The translations under genes and the position numbers were made by a program. Shown in pieces: positions 8,207 to 16,904 of a DNA stretch of 64,000 bases. Positions within the stretch are counted from its first letter, which is position 1, and each line of letters opens with the position of its first letter. Source of the DNA: CAZLYX01 sp964563885 (lineage in GTDB: Bacteria > Pseudomonadota > Gammaproteobacteria > Burkholderiales > Neisseriaceae); the NCBI GenBank assembly GCA_964563885.1, contig CAZLYX010000003.1:1-64000 (forward strand), given 5' to 3'. The notes below the pieces were generated by a model. It made no database searches. It was not told where the DNA came from and saw only the letters and a program-made list of their open reading frames with translations.

Positions 8207-9725
8207 GCAGTATGCTCTTTTTCCAACTGATTTTTTAAACGCTGCCGTTGGCTAAAATGTGGCGGGTCTAACCACGCCAGCTGACGCTCCAATAATGCAT
8301 CGTGCCATTGGTTTAAGTAATCATTTTGACTACCAACGAATTGCTCATCTGCTAGCAACTGAACTACTGCACCACCCTGTGCCGCATCTGCAAGCATTGT
8401 GATTTGGCGCAGCATGCCGCGATCTGGCACAGCGTGAGCACGTACGCCAATGAGCAGTTGCACGGAATGTTGTTGCAATTCAGCTTTTAAAGCAGCCACT
8501 TTATCACGGCTATCAGCCACACCTTTATCCAACCAGTCTTGACCTAAAACATGCTTAAACCAAGCTGAATCAAGCCATGCACCTTCAAATAAAATTGCCC
8601 ATTTTACGGCTTGGTCATTTAAATTAATTTTCGGCGTCACCACAACAATGTTTTCGCTGTGTATGTCTGCATCAACCACTTGTTGCTGCCATTGTTGAAT
8701 AATGTGTTGATAATATGGCTGCTCCAAAGATAAGCCAGTGCTCGTGCCGCGTGCCATCTGTTTACACAATAGCCAAACCAAAAAACGCGGCAACATGCCA
8801 TAACACACGATGCTGCCCACCAACAATCCACCCCATTGACGTGCGCTGGTGATGTCACTATTTAAACGGCTATTTAATATGGATTGCTTATCAGGCACTG
8901 GAAAACCAAGTTTTTCAGGTAGCCAAGACAGTACATTTACTGCATTTACAAACACACCATCACTTAATAGCGTACTTTCCCAGTTGAACGTATATTGGCG
9001 CACCGATAACAATAATATGGCCGCCACCAACATGCCGCTCAACGCTGACAACCAAAGCCAATGGCTGGTTTTGGCTAATTGCCAACGTGCTTCTGGGCGC
9101 TGTCTTTCATCATTATACAAACGTAAAATAGCTTGGTTAACTGGATCTTTACCACGAATTAACCAAGTGGGATTCATTAACCAGCCTACAGCCTTTGTGC
9201 GTGGCAAAGCCATCCACACCAGCCATAACAACAGCATTAAGGTATGCAGCCCCAGTACGCTGGTTAACACCAAAAAGAAATTTAAACCCGATTGCTGCAT
9301 CAACGTAAATGTNNNNNNNNNNNNNNNNNNNNNNNNNNNNNNNNNNNNNNNNNNNNNNNNNNNNNNNNNNNNNNNNNNNNNNNNNNNNNNNNNNNNNNNN
9401 NNNNNNNNNNNNCGCTGGTTAACACCAAAAAGAAATTTAAACCCGATTGCTGCATCAACGTAAATGTGCCAATAAAACCACTGGCTAACCAAAAAAAGGT
9501 AGCTGCCCACAGCAACCAGCCAAATAATTGGCGCACGTGATTTAAGCTATCTTGCAGTTTATGATTACTGTCTATCAGTTCTGCACGGCGATTCAGTTTG
9601 GCTTCATGGCCACCAGCAGCATGACGCAATGCCTCAGTAATCAGCTCGGGATCGGCAGCGAAAATATAGACGCGCTCCTGCAATAAGCGCACCAGTTCAG
9701 TGAGTTGTCGGGCGGGGTTCAACAT
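8188..9725 (-). CDS. DUF2868 membrane protein, split by an assembly gap
   Basis: Read across the gap, this is one gene of about 460 residues. The N-terminal piece (from 9725) ends in LNFFLVLTS and the C-terminal piece continues VLGLHTLMLLLW. Removing one copy of the 55-base flanking duplicate plus 100 Ns restores a single frame. Hydrophobic segments (for example GWLLWAATFFWLASGFIG, and TLMLLLWLVWMAL) mark an inner-membrane protein, and the DUF2868 family is usually paired with the DUF3482 GTPase encoded downstream. As printed, the sequence appears frameshifted, since 155 extra bases is not a multiple of three; this is an assembly artefact and not a pseudogene. Function unknown. Confidence 0.85.
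9258..9467. other. Assembly gap: 100 N flanked by an identical 55-base overlap
   Basis: N run 9313-9412, exactly 100 long. The 55 bases before it (9258-9312) are identical to the 55 after it (9413-9467). This is the signature of two contigs that really overlap by 55 bases but were joined with a default gap. The true sequence is contiguous. Confidence 0.95.
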
Positions 9726-9884
9726 AGAAAATTAGCCGTTGAAAATAAAATATTTTTAATTTTAACATAGCCAACACTCAAATCTGGTTTCAACTGCTGC
9801 AAGCGTTGTTATCAAATGTTTAAACCGTGTTAATCAGGCTAGCCAAACACCTTATTCGGGCACATTTATAATCAATTTCACAAC

Positions 9885-9918
9885 AAAAAAGCCTGAGCAG
9901 AAAGCATCAGGCTTTTTT
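9885..9918 (-). terminator. Rho-independent terminator after accD
   Basis: AAAAAAGCCTGA (9885-9896) pairs with TCAGGCTTTTTT (9907-9918) around a 10-base loop. It is a perfect 12-bp stem with T runs on both strands and contains no uptake sequence, unlike most terminators here. Confidence 0.85.
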
Positions 9919-9933
9919 AACAGATATAAAATG

Positions 9934-10803
9934 CTAAGCAACCTCTACCGCCGCTTGACGGCGTAACATTGTAATCAGGTCACTGATGCGCTGCTTCATT
10001 TCTCTGCGATCAACAATTTGGTCGATGGCGCCGTGTTCTAACAAAAATTCTGCACGCTGAAAGCCTTCAGGTAAGGTTTCACGCACAGTTTGCTCAATTA
10101 CGCGCGGGCCAGCAAAGCCAATTAAAGCATTGGGTTCAGCTAAAACCACATCACCTAAAAATGCAAAACTGGCCGACACGCCGCCCATGGTTGGGTCAGT
10201 TAACACAGAAATAAACGGCAATTGTTTTTCACTCAGCAAATGCAATGATGCACTTGTTTTGGTCATCTGCATCAACGAATTTAAGCCTTCTTGCATGCGA
10301 GCGCCACCTGAGGCTGAAACACAAATAAAGCTGCAATTGTCTGCGGCAGCACGGCGCACGCCCTGTACAAAACGCTCGCCAACAACTGAGCCCATTGAAC
10401 CACCAATAAATTGAAACTCAAATGCAGCAATCACTACGGGCAAATCATTCATCATGCCTTTCATAACCACCATCGCATCGTCTTCGCCCGTTAATTTACG
10501 CGCGGCGTTTAAACGCTCTGGATACTTTCTGGTATCACGAAATTTTAAAATATCCACAGGTTTAATATGAGCGCCAATTTCTTCACGGCCATTTTCATCT
10601 AACAGTAAATCTAAACGCTCGCGGGCTGTTAGCGCATTATGGTGTCCACATTTTGGGCAGACATGACTATTTTGTTGTATATCTGTAGCGTATAAAGTAG
10701 TTGAACATGAAGGGCATTTACTCCACAAACCTTCTGGAATAGCCGAAGCGCCTTTGTCTTCACGTTTGATTTTAGGGGGTAATATTTTATCGAGCCAGCT
10801 CAT
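9934..10803 (-). CDS. accD: Acetyl-CoA carboxylase carboxyltransferase subunit beta
   Basis: Beta subunit of the carboxyltransferase that makes malonyl-CoA for fatty-acid synthesis; it works with AccA. The N-terminal zinc ribbon has four cysteines at 30, 33, 49 and 52 (CPSC...CPKC). The core contains GGARMQEGL and PTMGGVSASFA, which shape the acetyl-CoA and carboxybiotin site. The length of 289 is normal. AGGAGA precedes the ATG. accD next to trpA is a common arrangement in beta- and gammaproteobacteria, often with fimV, truA and trpF in the same order as here. Confidence 0.96.
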   Translation of the reverse strand: MSWLDKILPPKIKREDKGASAIPEGLWSKCPSCSTTLYATDIQQNSHVCPKCGHHNALTARERLDLLLDENGREEIGAHIKPVDILKFRDTRKYPERLNAARKLTGEDDAMVVMKGMMNDLPVVIAAFEFQFIGGSMGSVVGERFVQGVRRAAADNCSFICVSASGGARMQEGLNSLMQMTKTSASLHLLSEKQLPFISVLTDPTMGGVSASFAFLGDVVLAEPNALIGFAGPRVIEQTVRETLPEGFQRAEFLLEHGAIDQIVDRREMKQRISDLITMLRRQAAVEVA

Positions 10804-10902
10804 GGCTATCTCCTATTTTAAGCTCAGACCTTGTTAGGCGCTGAGTTGGATGTAATTTGAAACCGATAGTACGGCAAGGTGGATGCCGACGCAATCCAAT
10901 TA

Positions 10903-10940
10903 ATAAAGGCTACCTGAAACACAGAGTTCAGGTAGCCTCA
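10903..10940 (-). terminator. Inverted uptake-sequence terminator after trpA
   Basis: AGGCTACCTGAA at 10907-10918 and TTCAGGTAGCCT at 10927-10938, with an 8-base loop, seven bases past the trpA stop. It separates trpA from accD. Confidence 0.8.
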
Positions 10941-10946
10941 TGTGAC

Positions 10947-11732
10947 TTAAGCAATAGCATTTTTTAATTCTTGAGCTAAAACACCAACAGCTTGTGCTTC
11001 AATGCCTGGATTTTCTTCAATCTCTTTTACGATGCAGCTACCTACAATAACCGCATCGGCAACAACGGCAATTTTACGCGCGCTTTCGGCATTATTAATC
11101 CCAAAGCCCACGCCAATTGGTAATTTAATATATTGACGCAATAATGCAACTTTTTGCGCTACTGCATCAGTATCGAGTTTGGCCGAACCGGTTACACCTT
11201 TAAGCGATACATAATATACAAACCCACTAGCGAGCTTGGCAATGGTTTGAATACGCGCCTCAGAAGTGGTTGGTGCAATCAGAAAAATACAATCTAAGTG
11301 ATTGGCTTGCAGTTGTTCATACAGTGGCTTAATGGTTTCCACTGGCGAATCAACCGTTAACACACCATCAACACCCGCTTGGGCTGCCTGAAGTGCAAAT
11401 TGAGCATAGCCCATTTTATGAATGGGATTTAAATAGCCCATCAATACCACTGGCGTGTTGTTGTTGCTTTGGCGAAACGTGCGCACTACTTCTAATACAT
11501 CGTGCAAAGAAGTATGTTTTTTTAAAGCACGTTCCGCGGCACGTTGAATGGTTGGCCCATCGGCCATGGGATCAGAAAATGGCACGCCTAGTTCAATAAT
11601 ATCGGCACCATTCTCCACCAGTGAATGCATAATCTCCACTGTGGTTTCAGTATCGGGATCACCCACCGTAATGTATGGAATCAGCGCTTTAGCACCATTT
11701 AAAGCTTGGAAGGTCGATTGAATTCTACTCAT
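10947..11732 (-). CDS. trpA: Tryptophan synthase alpha subunit
   Basis: Cleaves indole-glycerol phosphate to indole, which is channelled to TrpB for tryptophan. The catalytic Glu is in IELGVPFSDP and the catalytic Asp in DPMADGPT; the phosphate-binding glycine loops GFGINNAES and VGSCIVK are present. I choose the ATG at 11732 (MSRIQSTF, 261 residues), which matches the family N-terminus. A TTG 12 codons upstream is also in frame, and an uptake sequence (11750-11761) overlaps that extension. No good Shine-Dalgarno site precedes 11732 (only GAG), so the start is less certain. trpB lies about 3.2 kb upstream, separated by unrelated genes. Confidence 0.94.
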   Translation of the reverse strand: MSRIQSTFQALNGAKALIPYITVGDPDTETTVEIMHSLVENGADIIELGVPFSDPMADGPTIQRAAERALKKHTSLHDVLEVVRTFRQSNNNTPVVLMGYLNPIHKMGYAQFALQAAQAGVDGVLTVDSPVETIKPLYEQLQANHLDCIFLIAPTTSEARIQTIAKLASGFVYYVSLKGVTGSAKLDTDAVAQKVALLRQYIKLPIGVGFGINNAESARKIAVVADAVIVGSCIVKEIEENPGIEAQAVGVLAQELKNAIA

Positions 11733-11843
11733 AGGAAATAACTCGTTTGAGGCTACCTGAAAAGACAAGAAATGAAGTATAACATTTTTTAGAATATGAT
11801 TGCTTCAACTGCATCCAGTCGTTTTGAATAAATACTTACTCAT

Positions 11844-12992
11844 TTAACTAGATTGAGCGCCATTCAAGCCCAAAGCCAATAACGATGCCACTTGTACTGC
11901 TGTTCGTTCAACTTCATTGGCACCATTGGCCAAAATTTTTGGCAGCGAATCAGGCCTTGATAAAGTAGGCAACACAGCAGCAAAGCCTAAATGATTGATA
12001 CTTTCTACATCTTCGCCCAAGCAACCGACCAATCCAATGACAGGCACGCCCTCTGCTTGTGCCACTTTTAACACACCCGCTGGCACTTTTCCAAATGCTG
12101 TTTGCCCATCCATGCGTCCTTCGCCTGTTAACACCCAATCAGCACCAGCAAGTTTATCGGCAAATCCCACTGCCTCAATCACCATGTCAACGCCTGATTT
12201 TAGCTCTGCCGCACACAAAGCCATCAATCCAAAGCCCAGTCCCCCAGCTGCACCACTGCCCGCTTTATCACGGCAATCAGCATAACCATGTGCCGCTAAT
12301 ACATCGGCAAAATGGCTTAATGCGGCATCTAATTGTGCCACCATTGCCGCATCAGCTCCTTTTTGCGGCGCATACACTGCGCTTGCACCTTGTGCCCCAC
12401 ATAGCGGATTGGTCACATCGCAAGCAACTTCAATTCGGCAATTGGCCAAAGCTGGCAATACATGGTGCGATTCAACAGCCACCAATTGCGCTAAGGCTGC
12501 TCCACCCCGTGCCAACTGCTGCCCTTGCTTATCCAGCAATCTAAAACCCAAAGCTTGCGCCATGCCCGCACCACCATCGTTTGTGGCACTGCCACCAATA
12601 CCTAAAATAATATGGCGCACACCACGAGCCAATGCATCCGCCATCATCTGACCAACACCATAAGTACTGGTTAACAAAGGGTTACGTTGCTCTGGCGTTA
12701 ATTTGTCTAAACCTGCGGCGGCAGCCATTTCTATCACCGCGGTGTCTTCGTTTAAATAACCATAGCGCGCTTGCACCACCTCACCAAGCGGCCCTTCTAC
12801 TGTAATGTTTACCCAATCACCATGGAGCGCGTGCACTAAAGCATCGCTGGTGCCCTCGCCACCATCCGCCATTGGCACCATTACATATTCAGCATCAGGA
12901 AAAACCTGTGCAAATCCGCGCTGCATGGCAGCAGCAGCTTCAGCAGCAGTTAGGCTTTCTTTAAATGAATCGGGTGCAATCACGATTTTCAT
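11844..12992 (-). CDS. Glycerate kinase (GarK/GlxK family)
   Basis: Phosphorylates D-glycerate (to 2-phosphoglycerate in the GarK-type family), feeding glycerate into central metabolism. The 382-residue protein begins MKIVIAPDSFKESLTA, the diagnostic first motif. It also has ADGGEGTSDALV, the glycine-rich GIGGSATNDGGAGMAQALG and TGEGRMDGQT, all typical. GAAAGA precedes the ATG. It reads in the same direction as trpA but ends 111 bases from it. It belongs to a block (glycerate kinase, DUF711, ACT) that separates trpB from trpA. Choice between garK, glxK and glxK2 names is not possible from sequence alone. Confidence 0.92.
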   Translation of the reverse strand: MKIVIAPDSFKESLTAAEAAAAMQRGFAQVFPDAEYVMVPMADGGEGTSDALVHALHGDWVNITVEGPLGEVVQARYGYLNEDTAVIEMAAAAGLDKLTPEQRNPLLTSTYGVGQMMADALARGVRHIILGIGGSATNDGGAGMAQALGFRLLDKQGQQLARGGAALAQLVAVESHHVLPALANCRIEVACDVTNPLCGAQGASAVYAPQKGADAAMVAQLDAALSHFADVLAAHGYADCRDKAGSGAAGGLGFGLMALCAAELKSGVDMVIEAVGFADKLAGADWVLTGEGRMDGQTAFGKVPAGVLKVAQAEGVPVIGLVGCLGEDVESINHLGFAAVLPTLSRPDSLPKILANGANEVERTAVQVASLLALGLNGAQSS

Positions 12993-13058
12993 TTGATTGT
13001 CTTTCTATTTATTGCAGCGTTAATGATTATTTTTAATATTAATTATAGATAATAAAGC

Positions 13059-13121
13059 CAAAGGCTACCTGAAAATAAATTTGCATATTGCTATGCAATC
13101 AATGGTTTCAGGTAGCCTTTT
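13059..13121 (-). terminator. Inverted uptake-sequence terminator after the DUF711 gene
   Basis: AGGCTACCTGAA 13062-13073 and TTCAGGTAGCCT 13107-13118. The loop holds a second palindrome (TTGCATATTGCTATGCAA), so a long branched hairpin is possible. Confidence 0.75.
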
Positions 13122-13136
13122 ACAACCATCAGCTTA

Positions 13137-14498
13137 TTAGTTTTTCATCGCTTGCACGGGTGCTGGAATGCGGCCACCTCGGTTTACAAACACATCACAA
13201 TTACCCTCTTTTACTGGCATTATTGGCGCATAGCCCAATAACCCGCCAAACTCAACCGAATCGCCCACGTCTTTGCCAGTTACTGGGATAATCCGCACCG
13301 CGGTGGTTTTGCTGTTAATCATGCCAATCGCTGCTTCATCGGCAATAATGCCAGAAATAGTGCTGGCGCTGGTGCTTCCTGGCACCGCCACCATGTCTAA
13401 GCCCACCGAGCATACTGCGGTCATCGCTTCGAGCTTATCTAACGTCAATACACCTTGTTTGACTGCCTCTATCATGCCTTCATCTTCTGACACAGGAATA
13501 AACGCGCCGCTTAAACCGCCCACTGCGCTTGAAGCCATCATGCCGCCTTTTTTTACGGCATCGTTTAACAAGGCCAGCGCCGCAATCGTGCCGTGGGTGC
13601 CACATATGCTCAAGCCCATGCCTTCTAAAATTCGAGCCACGCTGTCGCCCACCGCAGGCGTGGGTGCCAGTGATAAATCTAAAATACCAAACGGAATACC
13701 AAGCATTTTACTGGCTTCATGCCCAATGAGCTCACCCACTCGGGTGATTTTAAAAGCCGTTTTCTTGATGACTTCGGCTACTTCAGTAAGCGTTTGTGCA
13801 TCAGAATTTTCCAGCGCGGCCCTCACCACACCTGGGCCAGAAACGCCTACATTAATCACCACATCTGCTTCGCCCGAGCCATGAAACGCGCCCGCCATAA
13901 ACGGGTTGTCTTCTACCGCATTGCAAAACACCACAATTTTGGCACAGCCAAAACCTTCAGGTGTGATTTCGGCAGTTTGTTTAATCATTTCTCCAGCTAA
14001 CTTCACGGCATCCATGTTAATGCCCGCGCGGGTGCTACCAATATTAAGCGAGCTGCACACAATGTCGGTAACGCGCATTGCTTCTGGAATAGAACGAATC
14101 AACACTTCATCTGAGCGGCTCATGCCTTTTTGTACCAGCGCTGAAAAGCCGCCAATAAAAGACACGCCAATGTCTTTTGCTGCCCTATCTAAAGTTTGCG
14201 CAATGCTCACATACGAATCAGCGCCCGTAGCCGCTGCAATCATGGCTATCGGCGTAACTGAAATACGCTGATTCACAATCGGCACACCATACTTAGCCGA
14301 CAAATATTGTGCGGTATGCACTAAATCTTTGCCAACCCGAGTAATTTTTGTATAAATATTATGATTAAGCGTGTCTAAATCGGGGCTAATGCAATCGTGC
14401 AAATCAATGCCGATGGTGATGGTGCGCACATCAAAATTTTGATCAGCAACCATTTTGACGGTTTCTAAAATCTCGCTAGATTGAATGCTGTAACTCAT
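13137..14498 (-). CDS. DUF711 / UPF0210 family protein (PFL-like)
   Basis: A 453-residue protein of the UPF0210 (DUF711) family, distantly related to pyruvate formate-lyase folds but lacking a known reaction. Recognisable stretches include ITIGIDLHDCISP near the N-terminus, GGFSALVQKGM, NVGVSGPGVV and GLDMVAVPGSTS. An AAAGGAT ribosome site lies before the ATG. It is 12 bases downstream of an ACT-domain gene; these two are neighbours in many bacteria (UPF0237-UPF0210), so the ACT protein is probably its amino-acid-sensing partner. The actual substrate is not known. Confidence 0.88.
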   Translation of the reverse strand: MSYSIQSSEILETVKMVADQNFDVRTITIGIDLHDCISPDLDTLNHNIYTKITRVGKDLVHTAQYLSAKYGVPIVNQRISVTPIAMIAAATGADSYVSIAQTLDRAAKDIGVSFIGGFSALVQKGMSRSDEVLIRSIPEAMRVTDIVCSSLNIGSTRAGINMDAVKLAGEMIKQTAEITPEGFGCAKIVVFCNAVEDNPFMAGAFHGSGEADVVINVGVSGPGVVRAALENSDAQTLTEVAEVIKKTAFKITRVGELIGHEASKMLGIPFGILDLSLAPTPAVGDSVARILEGMGLSICGTHGTIAALALLNDAVKKGGMMASSAVGGLSGAFIPVSEDEGMIEAVKQGVLTLDKLEAMTAVCSVGLDMVAVPGSTSASTISGIIADEAAIGMINSKTTAVRIIPVTGKDVGDSVEFGGLLGYAPIMPVKEGNCDVFVNRGGRIPAPVQAMKN

Positions 14499-14510
14499 GG
14501 TTTCAATCCT

Positions 14511-14783
14511 TTAAATTCTATGCATTGCGTTAAAAATATCTTCATTTTGCATGCGGATATCCAGTGCCAATTTTTTGCTTTCGGCAGTAAACAAATCCAA
14601 TATTTCTTGACGACTTTTTACGCAATTGACAGTATCCACCAAAATAATCATCGTAAAAAAATCATTCATCAATTGCTGACTAATATTAATAATATTTATT
14701 TGATTTTCAAACAACAACTTAGAAACATCGTATACGATGCCAACACGATCTTTGCCAATTACAGTGATCACTGAATGATTCAT
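14511..14783 (-). CDS. ACT domain protein (UPF0237)
   Basis: A 90-residue stand-alone ACT domain beginning HSVITVIGKDRVGIVYDVS, the usual amino-acid-binding strand-loop-helix. ACT domains bind amino acids and regulate partner proteins. The gene lies directly upstream of the DUF711 gene with a 12-base gap, forming a conserved pair. AAGGAA precedes the ATG. Confidence 0.9.
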   Translation of the reverse strand: MNHSVITVIGKDRVGIVYDVSKLLFENQINIINISQQLMNDFFTMIILVDTVNCVKSRQEILDLFTAESKKLALDIRMQNEDIFNAMHRI

Positions 14784-14812
14784 GCTGTATTCCTTGTTTA
14801 AATTAAAGATAC

Positions 14813-14856
14813 GCTTTCAGGTAGCCTCAATGCTGGATAATAGGCTACCTGAAAAG
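14813..14856 (-). terminator. Inverted uptake-sequence terminator after trpB
   Basis: TTCAGGTAGCCT 14816-14827 and AGGCTACCTGAA 14842-14853 with a 14-base loop. The arms are in the opposite order from most copies here, but the stem is equivalent. It separates trpB from the ACT gene. Confidence 0.7.
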
Positions 14857-14946
14857 ACTTTGTTGCTTTAAAAAAATGATGTTAATCAACAATAAAAACC
14901 ATACACAAAGAGGTTTCAATAATTAAACAGTAAACCGTTCATAAAA

Positions 14947-16152
14947 TTAGTCTAAGCTAATTCCACTCAGTTTTGCCACGGTATTGATGTCTTTATCACC
15001 TCTGCCCGATAGGTTTACCAAAATCACTTGGTCTTTGCTCATTTTTGGCGCTTCTCTGATTGCCCAAGCCAGCGCGTGGCTGCTTTCAAGGGCGGGAATA
15101 ATGCCCTCATAATGGCATAAATCGTGAAACGCCTGCATAGATTCGTCGTCGGTAGCAGCGTAATATTCCACGCGGCCAATATCAGCAAGATGGCTGTGTT
15201 CAGGGCCAATTCCTGGATAATCCAATCCAGCAGAAACAGAATGAGTGCCTAACACTTGGCCATCTTTATCTTGCATTAAATAACTGCGAAAACCGTGCAA
15301 CACGCCGATGGGCGCTTTAGAAGAAATAGGCGCCGCATGTTCTGGCGTATCTAGACCTTTTCCGCCCGCCTCAACACCAACTAAACGCACATTTTCTTCT
15401 TCAATATAGGGGTAAAATAAACCAATAGCGTTGGAACCACCGCCCACACACGCCACGGCAACATCAGGTTGACGACCCATTATTTCTAGCATTTGTGTTT
15501 TGGCTTCATCACCGATAACACATTGAAAATCACGCACCATTTCTGGATAGGGCGCAGGGCCAGCAGCGGTGCCAATAATATAAAAAGTATCATCCACACA
15601 AGCAACCCATTCACGCATGGCTTCGTTCATGGCGTCTTTTAAGGTGCGCGAGCCGCTACCTACGCTCACCACATTAGCGCCTAATAACTTCATGCGAAAC
15701 ACATTTGGTGCTTGACGTTGAATATCATCTTCACCCATGTATACATGACATTCCATACCAAAACGTGCTGCAACTGTAGCGCTGGCAACGCCATGCTGCC
15801 CAGCACCTGTTTCTGCAATTACACGCTTTTTACCCATACGACGAGCGAGTAAAGCCTGACCAATGGTATTGTTTATTTTATGCGCACCCGTGTGATTTAA
15901 GTCTTCACGCTTTAAATAAATCTGGGCACCGCCCAATTTTTCGCTCAGCCGTTTTGCATGATAAATTGGGCTCGGACGACCAACGTAGTGTTTTAAGTCA
16001 TGATGATACTCTGCCCAAAAAGTAGGGTCATTTTTAGCATGATTATAGGCCTCAGCCAACTCTTGCAATGCGGGAATAAGTGTTTCTGAAACATAAGCGC
16101 CCCCATGTTCGCCGAAAAAACCTTCTTCATTTGGGAAGTGATAGTTGGCCAT
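14947..16152 (-). CDS. trpB: Tryptophan synthase beta subunit
   Basis: PLP enzyme joining indole and serine to give tryptophan. The PLP lysine is in HTGAHKINNT, the phosphate-binding loop is GGGSNAIG, and EHGGAYVSE is at the N-terminus. The start at 16152 (MANYHFPNEEG, 401 residues) is preceded by AAGGAT; an upstream in-frame start at 16182 adds ten residues without support. trpF lies 72 bases upstream with a single uptake sequence (16204-16215) between. trpA is not the next gene, which is unusual, since TrpA and TrpB form one complex and are normally adjacent. Confidence 0.96.
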   Translation of the reverse strand: MANYHFPNEEGFFGEHGGAYVSETLIPALQELAEAYNHAKNDPTFWAEYHHDLKHYVGRPSPIYHAKRLSEKLGGAQIYLKREDLNHTGAHKINNTIGQALLARRMGKKRVIAETGAGQHGVASATVAARFGMECHVYMGEDDIQRQAPNVFRMKLLGANVVSVGSGSRTLKDAMNEAMREWVACVDDTFYIIGTAAGPAPYPEMVRDFQCVIGDEAKTQMLEIMGRQPDVAVACVGGGSNAIGLFYPYIEEENVRLVGVEAGGKGLDTPEHAAPISSKAPIGVLHGFRSYLMQDKDGQVLGTHSVSAGLDYPGIGPEHSHLADIGRVEYYAATDDESMQAFHDLCHYEGIIPALESSHALAWAIREAPKMSKDQVILVNLSGRGDKDINTVAKLSGISLD

Positions 16153-16224
16153 TATTGATCCTTTTAAATATTGATACAGCACAGACAGTCGCTTAAAATT
16201 TTAAGGCTACCTGAAAGCATAAGT

Positions 16225-16842
16225 TTAATGTTGCACGTTCTGAATAAATTGCGCCATTTTCTCAGCTGATTTTACACCCGCTGCGCTTTCTACGCCGCTG
16301 GAAATATCCACAATTTTTGCGCCCGTTATCCGTATCGCTTCGGCCACATTTTCAGGGGTTAGACCGCCAGATAATACCCAATGTCCATTGAGGCTTTCAG
16401 GCAACAGTGCCCAATCAAAGCTCTGCCCAGTGCCGCCATACTCACCTTCAACATAAGCATCAAACAGCACGGCGCGTGCATCTTGGTATTGATTCATCGC
16501 GGCCACAACTTCTACCGTATTTTGTACACGAACAGCCTTAATATAAGGTCTAGCAAATTGGCGACAAAATTCGGGGGTTTCGTCTCCATGAAACTGAATG
16601 ACATCAATTGGCACTAAACTCAAAATCTCATGAATGCGCTCAGCGCTTTCATTCACAAACAGTGCGATGACACTCACAAACGGCGGTAATACTTTTACAA
16701 TCGCTTGAGCCTGCTCTGGCGTAACATTTCGCTTACTCTTTGAAAAAAAGACCAGCCCAATAGCATCAACACCAAGTTCTGCGGCTATTTGTGCATCTTC
16801 TGGCCTAGTAAAGCCACAAACTTTGGTGCGGATTTTATTCAT
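16225..16842 (-). CDS. trpF: Phosphoribosylanthranilate isomerase
   Basis: Third step of tryptophan synthesis from anthranilate: an Amadori rearrangement on a TIM barrel. The catalytic cysteine is in TKVCGFTRPEDA, and the catalytic aspartate lies in VLFDAYVEGEYGGTG. The C-terminal phosphate site includes VDISSGVESAAG. Of two nearby starts I prefer 16842, because AGAAAG is about eight bases upstream; from 16848 it would be too close. A variant uptake sequence (AGGCTGCCTGAA) lies at about 16863 between truA and trpF. It is part of the fimV-truA-trpF series. Confidence 0.95.
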   Translation of the reverse strand: MNKIRTKVCGFTRPEDAQIAAELGVDAIGLVFFSKSKRNVTPEQAQAIVKVLPPFVSVIALFVNESAERIHEILSLVPIDVIQFHGDETPEFCRQFARPYIKAVRVQNTVEVVAAMNQYQDARAVLFDAYVEGEYGGTGQSFDWALLPESLNGHWVLSGGLTPENVAEAIRITGAKIVDISSGVESAAGVKSAEKMAQFIQNVQH

Positions 16843-16904
16843 CTTCATTCTTTCTAAAACTAAAGGCTGCCTGAAAGGTTTTTAGTGGCACAAGCAAACT
16901 TTAC

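Noticed and set aside
9300..9510. Frameshift or pseudogene in the DUF2868 gene
   Set aside because: Caused by the duplicated 55-base contig ends plus 100 Ns; merging restores one frame.
11733..11768. Longer trpA with a TTG start
   Set aside because: The added 12 residues include the translated uptake sequence and do not match the family N-terminus.
12059..12544. 161-codon frame opposite the glycerate kinase gene (and the similar 203-codon frame at 13273-13884)
   Set aside because: Antisense shadows of well-supported genes; low-complexity Pro/Leu/His or Thr/Ser/Ala translations.
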